Origin: Chitinophagaceae bacterium
GTDB lineage: Bacteria; Bacteroidota; Bacteroidia; Chitinophagales; Chitinophagaceae
Direction: 5' to 3'
DNA: 64,000 bases
Assembly (NCBI GenBank): GCA_024508725.1
Contig: JANINS010000003.1
Span: 1,178,001 to 1,242,000 of the forward strand
Shown: positions 18,018 to 26,262 of the stretch, in pieces
How positions within the stretch are numbered: the first letter of the stretch is position 1
How the letters are laid out: every line of letters begins with the position of its first letter
Translations under genes and position numbers: made by a program
Notes under the pieces: model-generated
Databases searched by the model: none
The model's input: only the letters and a program-made list of their open reading frames with translations
What the model was told of the DNA's origin: nothing

Positions 18018-19022
18018 TCATTTTTTCTTTGAAAGTAACGACAGGTCACTTTCTTCTTTCACAATGGTGTTGCTCAATCTTCCTAAACCTGTGATCTCCA
18101 TCTCTACCACATCACCTTCCTGCAGCCATTGTTCCTGGTAATTCGGATCATTCAATTTTCCTGTTCCGTTCAGTTCAAGAAAACAACCTGTTCCAACCGT
18201 TCCGCTTCCGATCACATCACCAGCTTGCAAATTCGTACCATAAGCAGCTCGTTCAATGATCTCGGCAAATGTCCAATCCATATCTCCCAAATTTCCCTGG
18301 CTCACTTGTACACCATTCACCCAGCATTTCATATCAAGATTCCAGCTTTTGCCGGTGTGTCCTTCTTTACACGGAATTTCATATTGCTCCAGCTCGTCAA
18401 TAGTCACCAGCCACGGACCAATAACTGTAGCGAAATCTTTTCCCTTGGCTGGTCCAAGATTCAGCAGCATTTCTTCCATCTGTAAACGTCTTGCACTCAT
18501 ATCGTTCATGATCATCAGGCCACCAATGTAGTCATCTGCTTCTTCGGCAGTGATATTTCTGGCTGACCTGCAGATCACCACTGCTGCCTCTAATTCAAAA
18601 TCGAGTTTCTCAAAATGATCCGGCATACAATAAACATCTCCCGGACCTTGTATGCTATGATGATTGGTAAAATAGAATATTGGATACTGATCAAACTCTG
18701 CTATCATATCTACTTTCCGGTTTCTTCTGGCTGCTGCAACATGTTGACGAAAAGCATACCCGTCTCTGCAACTTGTTGGGAAAGGAATAGGAGCCAGTAA
18801 CTGTGTTCCTTCAACCACGGTTCCTTTTTCACGTGCAATGCCACCGGTTTTAATTGCCTGGTCTCCACGATAAGCAATATCAAAGAAATCATCCCAATAA
18901 TTCAGGAACATTGTCATTGTGTTCGGCAAATCCGGGTGAATAATGTCCATACTGTAGACTCTGTCATCAACCAAAATCCCCAATTGCTCATGATCATTAT
19001 GCAGGTACGAAACAAGTTTCAT
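18018..19022 (-). CDS. Fumarylacetoacetate hydrolase family protein
   Basis: A 334-residue FAH-fold enzyme. The start at 19022 (MKLVSYLHNDHEQLGILVDD) matches the family N-terminus better than the upstream in-frame codon. Metal-binding acidic residues are seen in DFELEAAVVI, and the catalytic core continues through GGLMIMNDMSAR and GSGTVGTGCFLELNG. This longer form is typical of the Bacteroidota enzymes annotated in tyrosine/homogentisate breakdown (fumarylacetoacetate to fumarate plus acetoacetate). No hmgA or hppD is adjacent, so another 2-keto acid substrate is possible. Confidence 0.85.
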   Translation of the reverse strand: MKLVSYLHNDHEQLGILVDDRVYSMDIIHPDLPNTMTMFLNYWDDFFDIAYRGDQAIKTGGIAREKGTVVEGTQLLAPIPFPTSCRDGYAFRQHVAAARRNRKVDMIAEFDQYPIFYFTNHHSIQGPGDVYCMPDHFEKLDFELEAAVVICRSARNITAEEADDYIGGLMIMNDMSARRLQMEEMLLNLGPAKGKDFATVIGPWLVTIDELEQYEIPCKEGHTGKSWNLDMKCWVNGVQVSQGNLGDMDWTFAEIIERAAYGTNLQAGDVIGSGTVGTGCFLELNGTGKLNDPNYQEQWLQEGDVVEMEITGLGRLSNTIVKEESDLSLLSKKK

Positions 19023-19221
19023 CGATAGATTTTTAAGTGCCCGAAAATAGAGCAAAAACTGCCACTGCAAGGCTATTGTTGTATGTTGATGAATGCAAAA
19101 ACGTGTAAATCAGCATTTTCCAGATGTCATTTTTTCATTATTGCCGCTTTTTGGTTTCATTTTTGTTTAAGCATTTTATACCCCTCATATTGACTGTTTT
19201 CCAATGGATTAAGACATACTT

Positions 19222-20322
19222 ATGAAGGAGCTGACTGTAAAACCGGCATTTGCAAAAACCAGGGAAGAATCACTCTTTACCGAGCTGAAGAGAGAAGTGC
19301 ATGAAACTGTGAGAAGCCTTGCTCCTCATCGTCAGTTGCAGATCACATTAAAAGCGATATTATTTCCATTATTGTACCTGGCTACTTTCATTACGGCAAT
19401 GGAGTACGGAGTAAACCTCACCATTTTATATAGTTGCTATTTTGCTTTAGGCTTATTACTCGTGCTGAACTTCCTTAACCTGATCCACGAAGCGGTACAT
19501 GGAACACTTTTCCGCAATAAAAGATTGAACAACTGGTATGTACATTTTTTCGATCTGATGGGAGCTAACAGTTATATTTGGAAGATCCGTCATACCCGTT
19601 TTCATCACAATTATCCAAACGTGATGGGTTGGGATACAGATTTTGAACAAAGCCCTATCGCCAGAGTTTTTCCTCATGGTCCGTTTTCGAAAATGCACAA
19701 ATACCAACACATTTATTTGCCATTGATCTATCCCTTATACCTGCTGAATTGGTTGTTGGTAAGAGACTTCAAAGATTTTTTCAAGAAAGACCAGATCGTT
19801 AGAAAAGCGGTAAAAATTCCAACGATTGAATTTATCAAGCTCTTCGTGTTCAAAGGATTTTTTCTTTTTTATACTATCGTTTTACCAAAGCTGATGCTCA
19901 ACATCAGTTGGGGACAAGCTATAAGTGCATTTCTTATAATGGTGTTTACAGCCAGTATCATTTCTTTGCTGGTATTGCTTTCGCCACATGCAAGTACAGA
20001 AAGCGAGTTTCCAATGCCAGACGAGAACGGTAAAATGCCAACTCCATGGTTCGTTCACCAGCTAACGTGTACCAACGATGTTTCTGAAGATAACTGGTTC
20101 ATTCGATTTTTCATGGGCTGTTTCAATTACCATATTGCTCATCACCTGTTCCCTTCGGTGAATCATGTGTATTATCCAGAGATCACACAGATCATCCAAA
20201 GATTTGCCGAGAACAATAACCTTCCGTACAGGCAATTTCCTTTGGCAACATCACTTAAAAATCATTACCTGTTGCTAAAGAACAATGCATTTCACGAAAA
20301 CATTTTTGAAGAGACGATGTAG
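19222..20322 (+). CDS. Membrane fatty acid desaturase
   Basis: A 366-residue membrane di-iron enzyme. The three histidine boxes are HEAVH (89-93), HTRFHH (124-129) and HIAHH in NYHIAHHLFPSVNHVYY near residue 315. Four hydrophobic spans surround them. It introduces a double bond into fatty-acyl chains, probably of membrane lipids; the third box with the VNHVYYPEI tail resembles the front-end/omega desaturase group. Regiospecificity cannot be read from the sequence. It diverges from the FAH gene. Confidence 0.88.
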   Translation: MKELTVKPAFAKTREESLFTELKREVHETVRSLAPHRQLQITLKAILFPLLYLATFITAMEYGVNLTILYSCYFALGLLLVLNFLNLIHEAVHGTLFRNKRLNNWYVHFFDLMGANSYIWKIRHTRFHHNYPNVMGWDTDFEQSPIARVFPHGPFSKMHKYQHIYLPLIYPLYLLNWLLVRDFKDFFKKDQIVRKAVKIPTIEFIKLFVFKGFFLFYTIVLPKLMLNISWGQAISAFLIMVFTASIISLLVLLSPHASTESEFPMPDENGKMPTPWFVHQLTCTNDVSEDNWFIRFFMGCFNYHIAHHLFPSVNHVYYPEITQIIQRFAENNNLPYRQFPLATSLKNHYLLLKNNAFHENIFEETM

Positions 20323-20323
20323 C

Positions 20324-20390
20324 AGAAGCCAGTGCTGCTATTGAGCTTTCGTTGTGTCACTCACTTCTACGTCCAGTTCTTTATTGAGCA
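20324..20390 (+). repeat. Dispersed intergenic repeat, copy 5 (GTG subfamily)
   Basis: CAGTGCTGCTATTGAGCTTT is followed by CGTTGTGTCACTCACTTCTA and TTTATTGAGCA. It begins directly after the desaturase stop codon. Confidence 0.8.
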
Positions 20391-20400
20391 AGCGAAGTTA

Positions 20401-20460
20401 GAGTGGTTCACTCTTTAAGAATGAGCCACTCTGCCTGCACATTTGGAATTTGCACATTTG
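20401..20460 (+). other. Hairpin plus short tandem repeat in the asnB leader
   Basis: GAGTGGTTCA (20401-20410) pairs with TGAGCCACTC (20422-20431) with one G-T wobble, but no T run follows. GCACATTTG then occurs twice, 15 bp apart (20437-20445 and 20452-20460). Together with repeat copy 5 these fill the gap between the desaturase and asnB. Function unknown; part of it may serve as the asnB promoter or leader. Confidence 0.5.
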
Positions 20461-20478
20461 AATTTGATATTTACACTC

Positions 20479-22299
20479 ATGTGTGGTATTGCCGGAATTG
20501 TATCTCCCAGGCCTGATAAAATGCAGGATGTTCAGCAAATGATATCCTGTTTATCACATCGTGGCCCTGATGGTGAAGCTACCTGGCAGAACGATGCACA
20601 AACAATTGCCTTGGGGCATCGACGATTATCGATCATTGATCTTTCTGATGCCGGTAACCAGCCGATGCATTATATGGATCGTTACACCATTGTACACAAT
20701 GGTGAGATCTACAATTATAAAGAGCTTCGCCAGGAATTATCAGCGAAAGGTTACAACTTCCATTCACATTCAGATACGGAAGTAATTCTTGCAGCTTACG
20801 ACTGTTGGAAAGCAGATTGTCTGCAGCACTTCGATGGTATGTTTGCATTTGCCATTTGGGACCAAAAGGAACATAAACTTTTCGCAGCCAGGGATCGTTT
20901 TGGCGAAAAACCATTTTACTATTGTTATAGTGACGACGGTTTTTTCTTTGTATCAGAGATAAAAGCTTTCTGGAAGATCGGTGTAGAAAAAAATTACAAT
21001 AGCAATTTACTGTTACAATATATCGCTACCGGTTTTGCCCAGGATGCAATGGATACAGGAGCAACCTATTGGCAACAAGTAAAAAAGCTTCCTGCGAGGC
21101 ATTATCTTGAATTCATTCCTTCAACAGATCAGCTGCAGATCATTCCTTATTTTGATATTGATAAAAGTGACGGCAACATCTCATCAGAAAAAGCAATAGA
21201 AAAATTCAGAAACCTGTTCTTCAATTCAGTTGATAAACGTTTAAGAAGCGATGTAGAGATCGGCACCAGCTTAAGTGGTGGTTTGGATAGTTCTTCTGTT
21301 GTTGCTGCAATACATCAACTAAAACAAACTGGTTTAGTACAAAAAGCATTTACTGCATCGTTTCCTGGTTTTGAGAAAGATGAGACACAACTTGCCTCTA
21401 ACGTTGCTGTTAAATTTGGCTTGTCACATTTTTTCACATCACCCAATGAAGAAGACATTGCCTTTGATCTTGAAAAGTTCTTATCACAACATGATGAGCC
21501 AGTAAGTTCATTCAGTGTGTATGCTCAGTACAAAGTGTATCAGTTAGCAAAACAACATGGTGTAAAAGTTATACTAGACGGACAAGGTGCTGATGAAATT
21601 CTTGCAGGTTACTCAAAATACACCCATTGGTTTTTACAGGAATTGTATGCTTCAGGTTCGTCACAATTCGAAAAAGAAAAAGCAGCATTCAACTCAACAA
21701 TGTTTAACTTAAAGAATAAATTGGCAAGTAAGTTTCCAGGATGGACCGCCATTCAACTGGAAAAGAAATCAATCAAAAAACAAAGAGCATCGATCTTCAA
21801 TAAAGATTTTGTGCAAGAATATCTTAACCGATCATCTGTATATAAACCTGTTGTAAAAACATTGAATGATATTCTCTATTTCGATGTTTTTGGAGGTGGT
21901 CTCGAAGAACTGCTTCGCAATGCCGACAGAAATGCAATGGCTCATGGTATTGAAGTTCGCCTGCCATTTTTGAATCATGAGCTTGTTCAGTTTGTTTTCT
22001 CTTTACCTTCTGTTTTGAAAATCCATAATGGTTATTCAAAATATATCCTGCGACAATCAATGGCCGATATGCTTCCTGCTGAGATCGCATGGCGCAAAGA
22101 CAAGATCGGGTTTGAACCACCACAACATCAATGGATGCAGCATAGCCAGTTACAGGATAAAATTCATGAAGCAAAAAAGAAGCTTGTTCAGGATAATATC
22201 TTAGCTCCGTCAGTTTTGAAGAATCCAATTCAGCCTAAAGCTGCTTATGAATCGAATAATTACGATTGGCGATTTTTGAGTGCTGCTCACTTGCTCTAA
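20479..22299 (+). CDS. asnB: Asparagine synthase (glutamine-hydrolysing)
   Basis: A 606-residue enzyme that makes asparagine from aspartate, glutamine and ATP. The start at 20479 is fixed by MCGIAG: Cys2 becomes the N-terminal nucleophile of the class II glutaminase after Met removal. RLSIID and NGEIYNYKELR follow in the glutaminase domain. The synthase domain has the PP-loop SLSGGLDSSSV and LDGQGADEILAGY. It ends GFEPPQHQWMQ near the C-terminus. This form is often found in Bacteroidota surface-polysaccharide clusters too, but no such cluster is seen here. Confidence 0.92.
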   Translation: MCGIAGIVSPRPDKMQDVQQMISCLSHRGPDGEATWQNDAQTIALGHRRLSIIDLSDAGNQPMHYMDRYTIVHNGEIYNYKELRQELSAKGYNFHSHSDTEVILAAYDCWKADCLQHFDGMFAFAIWDQKEHKLFAARDRFGEKPFYYCYSDDGFFFVSEIKAFWKIGVEKNYNSNLLLQYIATGFAQDAMDTGATYWQQVKKLPARHYLEFIPSTDQLQIIPYFDIDKSDGNISSEKAIEKFRNLFFNSVDKRLRSDVEIGTSLSGGLDSSSVVAAIHQLKQTGLVQKAFTASFPGFEKDETQLASNVAVKFGLSHFFTSPNEEDIAFDLEKFLSQHDEPVSSFSVYAQYKVYQLAKQHGVKVILDGQGADEILAGYSKYTHWFLQELYASGSSQFEKEKAAFNSTMFNLKNKLASKFPGWTAIQLEKKSIKKQRASIFNKDFVQEYLNRSSVYKPVVKTLNDILYFDVFGGGLEELLRNADRNAMAHGIEVRLPFLNHELVQFVFSLPSVLKIHNGYSKYILRQSMADMLPAEIAWRKDKIGFEPPQHQWMQHSQLQDKIHEAKKKLVQDNILAPSVLKNPIQPKAAYESNNYDWRFLSAAHLL

Positions 22300-22340
22300 T
22301 AATTGCATCTTTGCAAATCGATTGCTAAAAACAAATTATA

Positions 22341-23480
22341 ATGAAAATCGGAACAAAATTCATTCATGCAGGTGTAGAGCCAGATCCTTCTACCGGTGCT
22401 ATCATGACACCTATCTATCAAACTTCAACGTATGTTCAGGAAGCTCCGGCTCAACATAAAGGTTATGAATATGCCAGGAGTCAAAATCCAACCCGTACGG
22501 CTTTAGAAAAAGCGTATGCTGAAATTGAGAATGGAAAATTTGGTCTGGCTTTCAGCTCTGGCGTTGCGGCAACAGATACCGTGATGAAACTTCTGCAACC
22601 AGGAGATGAAGTGATCGCTGCTAACGATATGTATGGTGGAACCTATCGCCAGTTCAGTAAGATATGGGAGAAATTTGGAATTAAATTTCATTATGTGAAC
22701 ATGGGTGATGCAAACAACATCAGCCAGTATGTGAACAGCAATACAAAACTCATCTGGACAGAAACACCAACGAACCCTCTGATGAATATCGTTGACATTG
22801 CTGCTGTTGCTGCTATCGCAAAAAAACACAACATCATTCTTTGTGTTGACAATACATTCGCTACTCCTTACCTGCAAAATCCGCTTGATCTGGGTGCTGA
22901 CATAGTGATGCACTCTGCAACGAAATACCTTGGTGGTCATAGCGATGTTATACAAGGTGCTTTGATGATGAATGATGTCGATCTCAGAGAAAAACTTTAT
23001 TTCATACAGAAAAGTTGTGGTGCTGTTCCCGGTCCGATGGATTGCTTCTTAGTACTAAGAGGTATTAAAACACTTCATATCAGGATGCAGAGACATAGTG
23101 AAAATGGAGAGAAGATCGCTAATCATCTACGTAAGCATCCCAAAGTGGGCAAAGTTTATTGGTGTGGATTCGAAGATCATCCAAACTATGATATCGCTAA
23201 GAAGCAAATGAGAGGTTTTGGCGGCATGATGAGTTTCACTTTAAAAGATGATTCTGTTGACGAAGCGAAACGTGTACTCTCTTCTACCAAATTATTTGCC
23301 CTGGCAGAAAGTTTAGGTGGTGTTGAGTCGCTGATCAATCATCCTGCTTCTATGACTCATGCTTCCATTCCAAGAGAAGAAAGAATTAAAAATGGATTGA
23401 CTGATTCTTTGATTCGTTTAAGTGTTGGTATCGAAGATGCAGACGACCTCATCGAAGATTTGAACCAGGCTATTGGATAA
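22341..23480 (+). CDS. Cystathionine gamma-synthase-type PLP enzyme
   Basis: A 379-residue Cys/Met-metabolism PLP enzyme. The cofactor lysine lies in HSATKYLGGHSDV. Other family residues are SSGVAATDTVM (phosphate cup), DNTFATPYLQNPL, and SLGGVESLINHPASMTHASIP near the end. It either makes cystathionine from an activated homoserine and cysteine or cleaves cystathionine; sequence alone does not separate gamma-synthase (MetB) from gamma-lyase. It starts 41 bases after asnB. CATCTTTG at 22306-22313 is one base off the -7 box, so it may have its own promoter. Confidence 0.88.
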   Translation: MKIGTKFIHAGVEPDPSTGAIMTPIYQTSTYVQEAPAQHKGYEYARSQNPTRTALEKAYAEIENGKFGLAFSSGVAATDTVMKLLQPGDEVIAANDMYGGTYRQFSKIWEKFGIKFHYVNMGDANNISQYVNSNTKLIWTETPTNPLMNIVDIAAVAAIAKKHNIILCVDNTFATPYLQNPLDLGADIVMHSATKYLGGHSDVIQGALMMNDVDLREKLYFIQKSCGAVPGPMDCFLVLRGIKTLHIRMQRHSENGEKIANHLRKHPKVGKVYWCGFEDHPNYDIAKKQMRGFGGMMSFTLKDDSVDEAKRVLSSTKLFALAESLGGVESLINHPASMTHASIPREERIKNGLTDSLIRLSVGIEDADDLIEDLNQAIG

Positions 23481-23490
23481 ATAAATTATG

Positions 23491-23563
23491 GCACAAGCTG
23501 TAGTGCTGCTATTAGGCTTTCGTTGTGTCACTCACTTGTACGTTCTTATCGCTATTCAGCATG
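23491..23563 (+). repeat. Dispersed intergenic repeat, copy 6 (GTG subfamily), running into a start codon
   Basis: TAGTGCTGCTATTAGGCTTT is followed by CGTTGTGTCACTCACTTGTA and CTATTCAGCATG. The 3' end, which aligns with TTATTGAGCA of other copies, overlaps the ATG of the TIGR02757 gene at 23561. Confidence 0.8.
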
Positions 23564-24322
23564 ACGAAGAACAAACTCAAAGAATTTTTCGATAAGAAGG
23601 TTGACCAATACGATCAACCTTCTTTTATTAACGATGATCCTGTATGCATTCCGCATATGTTCAGGAAAAAGCAGGACATTGAGATAGCAGGATTCTTTGC
23701 AGCCATTTTTGCCTGGGGAAACAGAACGATCATCATCAATAAATCTAAAGAGTTGATGAAGCTGATGGATAATGCTCCTTACCAGTTCGTCAAAAACCAT
23801 GATTCAAATGATCTGAAGAGATTATTAGGATTTAAGCATCGAACATTTAACGATACAGATCTACTCTATTTTATCGAGTTTTTTAAACATCATTACTCAA
23901 CATACAATTCTCTAGAAGATGCATTTACCATGCATGGAGATACAGTCGAAGAGATGCTCACAGGATTTCATCATTATTTTTTCTCGCTGGAAGATCATCC
24001 CATCAGAACAAAAAAGCATATCGCATCACCGGAAAAGAATTCAACTTGCAAACGCCTGAACATGTTTTTGCGTTGGATGGTTCGTCAAAACAGCAAAGTA
24101 GATTTTGGTATCTGGAAAAATATTCAACCTTCACAGTTGATCTGTCCTATCGATCTTCACGTGGCACGAGTTGCAAAAAGATTTAATCTGTTGCACCGCA
24201 AACAAATTGATTGGAATGCCGCTTTGGAATTAACCGAATACTTACGAAATTTAAATCCGGATGACCCGGTGAAGTATGATTTTGCTTTGTTCGGATTAGG
24301 AGTAGTTGAGAAGTATATATAG
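23561..24322 (+). CDS. TIGR02757 (DUF2400) family protein
   Basis: A 253-residue soluble protein. It begins MTKNKLKEFFDKKVDQYDQ and contains DPVCIPHMF, EIAGFFAAIFAWGNR, CKRLNMFLRWMVR and CPIDLHVARVAKRF, which are conserved landmarks of the TIGR02757 family. This helical protein shares features with HhH-type DNA glycosylases but has no proven function. The start at 23561 is chosen over a longer frame because the upstream 36 bases belong to repeat copy 6. Two further genes follow closely on the same strand. Confidence 0.82.
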   Translation: MTKNKLKEFFDKKVDQYDQPSFINDDPVCIPHMFRKKQDIEIAGFFAAIFAWGNRTIIINKSKELMKLMDNAPYQFVKNHDSNDLKRLLGFKHRTFNDTDLLYFIEFFKHHYSTYNSLEDAFTMHGDTVEEMLTGFHHYFFSLEDHPIRTKKHIASPEKNSTCKRLNMFLRWMVRQNSKVDFGIWKNIQPSQLICPIDLHVARVAKRFNLLHRKQIDWNAALELTEYLRNLNPDDPVKYDFALFGLGVVEKYI

Positions 24323-24323
24323 T

Positions 24324-24569
24324 ATGAAAAAGTATATTAAATGGTATTATAATCAGAGAGCCATCGTTCGGTTCTTCATTTCATTTTTGTCTGGTTTACT
24401 TTTTCTTATACTATTCTTTTTGATCGTAAATGCGATAACAGGAGATAAATGGAATGAAGGAATCTCAATAGGAATGATTGTTTGGCTTTTGCTTACTTCT
24501 TATTGGTCATTGAGTGATAAAAAATTTTATGACGGAAACCAAAAAACTAAAGAGCGTGAAAATAATTGA
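24324..24569 (+). CDS. Small membrane protein, 81 residues
   Basis: Starts 1 base after the TIGR02757 stop. It has two hydrophobic spans (about 17-40 and 49-66) with a basic N-terminus (MKKYIKWYYNQR) and a hydrophilic tail (DKKFYDGNQKTKERENN). No family is recognised. Its last 41 bases overlap the DinB-like gene in another frame, so the three genes look like one transcript with coupled translation. Confidence 0.6.
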   Translation: MKKYIKWYYNQRAIVRFFISFLSGLLFLILFFLIVNAITGDKWNEGISIGMIVWLLLTSYWSLSDKKFYDGNQKTKERENN

Positions 24570-25011
24570 CACCATCGCCCAGCATTTTTACGAGGTGAAT
24601 TATGGCGATAACTGGACAGATGCTTCAGTAAAAGATATTCTGCACGGAATAACCTATGAACAGGCAATAAAGAAAACAGGAAGTGCAAATACGATCGCTT
24701 TACTATTGTTTCATATGGACTTTTACAACATGGTTGTGTATAACAGGATCGTGGGAACAACGAAACATTTTGAACATGAAGAGAGTCTAAAAGAACCAAA
24801 CATCAGCAGCGAAGCAGATTGGCAGCAGTTACAACAGCAATACTTTAACAATGTAAATAAGATACATAAAGCGATTCTCGAATTCGATGAGTCTCGTTTG
24901 TTTGAACAAACAACAAAGAACACGCCTTATAAAAATTTACATGGATTAGTAGAACACATACATTATCACCTGGGACAGATTTCTTTATTAAAGAAACTAA
25001 CAACTGAATAA
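24529..25011 (+). CDS. DinB-like four-helix protein
   Basis: A 160-residue protein with the helix-bundle pattern of the DinB/YfiT superfamily. Candidate metal ligands are His in ALLLFHMDF (helix 2) and HIHYHLGQI (helix 4). The latter is the usual HxxxH-type pair that binds metal in this superfamily. Related proteins include thiol S-transferases, but the function here is unknown. The ATG at 24529 is preferred to the GTG 15 bases earlier. It overlaps the preceding membrane-protein gene by 41 bp. Confidence 0.68.
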   Translation: MTETKKLKSVKIIDTIAQHFYEVNYGDNWTDASVKDILHGITYEQAIKKTGSANTIALLLFHMDFYNMVVYNRIVGTTKHFEHEESLKEPNISSEADWQQLQQQYFNNVNKIHKAILEFDESRLFEQTTKNTPYKNLHGLVEHIHYHLGQISLLKKLTTE

Positions 25012-25035
25012 GAATTATGCATGCTTAGGTGCAAT

Positions 25036-25064
25036 AAAAAAGCCCACATACTATGGGCTTTTTT
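25036..25064 (+). terminator. Terminator of the asnB-to-DinB gene run
   Basis: AAAAAAGCCCA, loop, TGGGCTTTTTT: a strong stem with T runs on both strands. It also serves the convergent DUF2911 gene. Confidence 0.88.
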
Positions 25065-25078
25065 ATTGAATTTTTTTC

Positions 25079-25639
25079 TTATTGTGTGATTGGTACACTT
25101 GCCTTTACATTATCCCACTGTATTATAAGATTGGCACCTTTAGCTGTGTCTTCAAAATAGATAGTTAATGCTTCTGCAACATCATCAGTATTTGTTACAG
25201 GAACATCTACTCTTAACAGATCCTTCTTTGAGTTATATGTAAAACTTCCCCAGGAAAAAGTGTCTTTATTAACAATGATCGTCCATTTTGTTTCGTAAGG
25301 AATGCAATACAAAGTATAACGTCCTTTTGCTACAACCTTGCCGCTGATCTTGATATTTTTGAAAACTTCAAGCTCAGTTGATTCATTTGCACCAAGTCTC
25401 CAAAGTTCTCCATACTTTACGATCCCACCGAAAATAGGACGGTTGTTCTTCAAGGGACGACTGTAGATCACTCTTGCAAATGGTTCTGATTTTGCTTTTC
25501 CATTCATTTTAAGAATAGGATAATTAGCAGGAAAGTATGTCATATCCATTGGCGACTTATCTAACTCTGTAGCTTTTTGCTGAGCTGTTGCAATGAAGCT
25601 GCAGATCATCAATCCTAATATTGCAAGAGTTTGTTTCAT
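25079..25639 (-). CDS. DUF2911 family exported protein
   Basis: A 186-residue protein with a signal peptide (MKQTLAILGLMICSFIATAQ). The mature part contains SRPLKNNRPIFGG, YGELWRLGANESTELE and KGRYTLYCIP, the landmark segments of the DUF2911 family. This is a beta-rich periplasmic protein of unknown function, common in Bacteroidota. It has its own promoter and a strong terminator, so it is probably monocistronic. Confidence 0.85.
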   Translation of the reverse strand: MKQTLAILGLMICSFIATAQQKATELDKSPMDMTYFPANYPILKMNGKAKSEPFARVIYSRPLKNNRPIFGGIVKYGELWRLGANESTELEVFKNIKISGKVVAKGRYTLYCIPYETKWTIIVNKDTFSWGSFTYNSKKDLLRVDVPVTNTDDVAEALTIYFEDTAKGANLIIQWDNVKASVPITQ

Positions 25640-25655
25640 TGAATCATAATTTTTG

Positions 25656-25663
25656 CAAATATA
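25656..25663 (-). promoter_or_regulatory. -7 promoter box for the DUF2911 gene
   Basis: TATATTTG on the minus strand is an exact TAnnTTTG match, 16 bases before the ATG at 25639. It lies just past the stop of the neighbouring ACP phosphodiesterase gene. Confidence 0.45.
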
Positions 25664-25668
25664 ACCGC

Positions 25669-26262
25669 CTAATCTTTTAGAATTTGGTGGAACTGATCTG
25701 CTGCAAATTTTTTAACATCGATGATAAATGAGTCAGCAATAGGCTTAAGCTGGTCATAATTTTTTTTGAAACTTTCAAATGCTCCGGCAGCATTATTCAG
25801 ATACACAGCTCTTCTTGCAACACCTTCGAAACTTCGTTCGATGCTGGCATTAAATTGATAATTGTATAACCAATCATATGTTTTCATATAAGGAAACATG
25901 AGTTGGAATTTTTCCGGAAGTAGCTCATGGTGCGTTTCGAGTATATGATATATAGTTTGGGCAAAATCTTTAAGCGATGTTTCCTGCCATGTTTCCTGGC
26001 TGATGGCAAGAAAATGATCGTACACCACATCAACAAAAGCCCCGCTATACGCTCCTACAGCTGGTTTAAAAAATGCTTTTGCTTCTTTGGTTGCTTCATG
26101 TGCATCGGTGAATGTGTCGATAGCCCGGTGAAGTGTAATGCCTTTTTGAATATTTATTGGATAATCAAATTTTTTCTTCCCCTTTATAAAGTCGCTGATC
26201 ATGTTGCCTACCAGCACTTCTTCATGCATGAAAGACAAATAAGCATGAGCCAGGTAGTTCAT
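25669..26262 (-). CDS. Acyl carrier protein phosphodiesterase (AcpH-like)
   Basis: A 197-residue soluble protein starting MNYLAHAYLSFMHEEVLVGNMISDFIKG, the typical N-terminus of the AcpH family, which removes the 4'-phosphopantetheine arm from ACP. The conserved His6 and Asp24 lie in this segment, and HRAIDTFTDAH and DVVYDHFLA add the other expected metal-site residues (HD-like). The ATG shares one base with the stop of the upstream hydrolase gene (TAATG), so translation is coupled. No acpP is nearby. Confidence 0.82.
   Translation of the reverse strand: MNYLAHAYLSFMHEEVLVGNMISDFIKGKKKFDYPINIQKGITLHRAIDTFTDAHEATKEAKAFFKPAVGAYSGAFVDVVYDHFLAISQETWQETSLKDFAQTIYHILETHHELLPEKFQLMFPYMKTYDWLYNYQFNASIERSFEGVARRAVYLNNAAGAFESFKKNYDQLKPIADSFIIDVKKFAADQFHQILKD

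Noticed and set aside
22300-22340. SAM riboswitch upstream of the cystathionine gamma-synthase-type gene
   Set aside because: The leader is only 41 bases, too short for any known SAM riboswitch, and no conserved core is seen.
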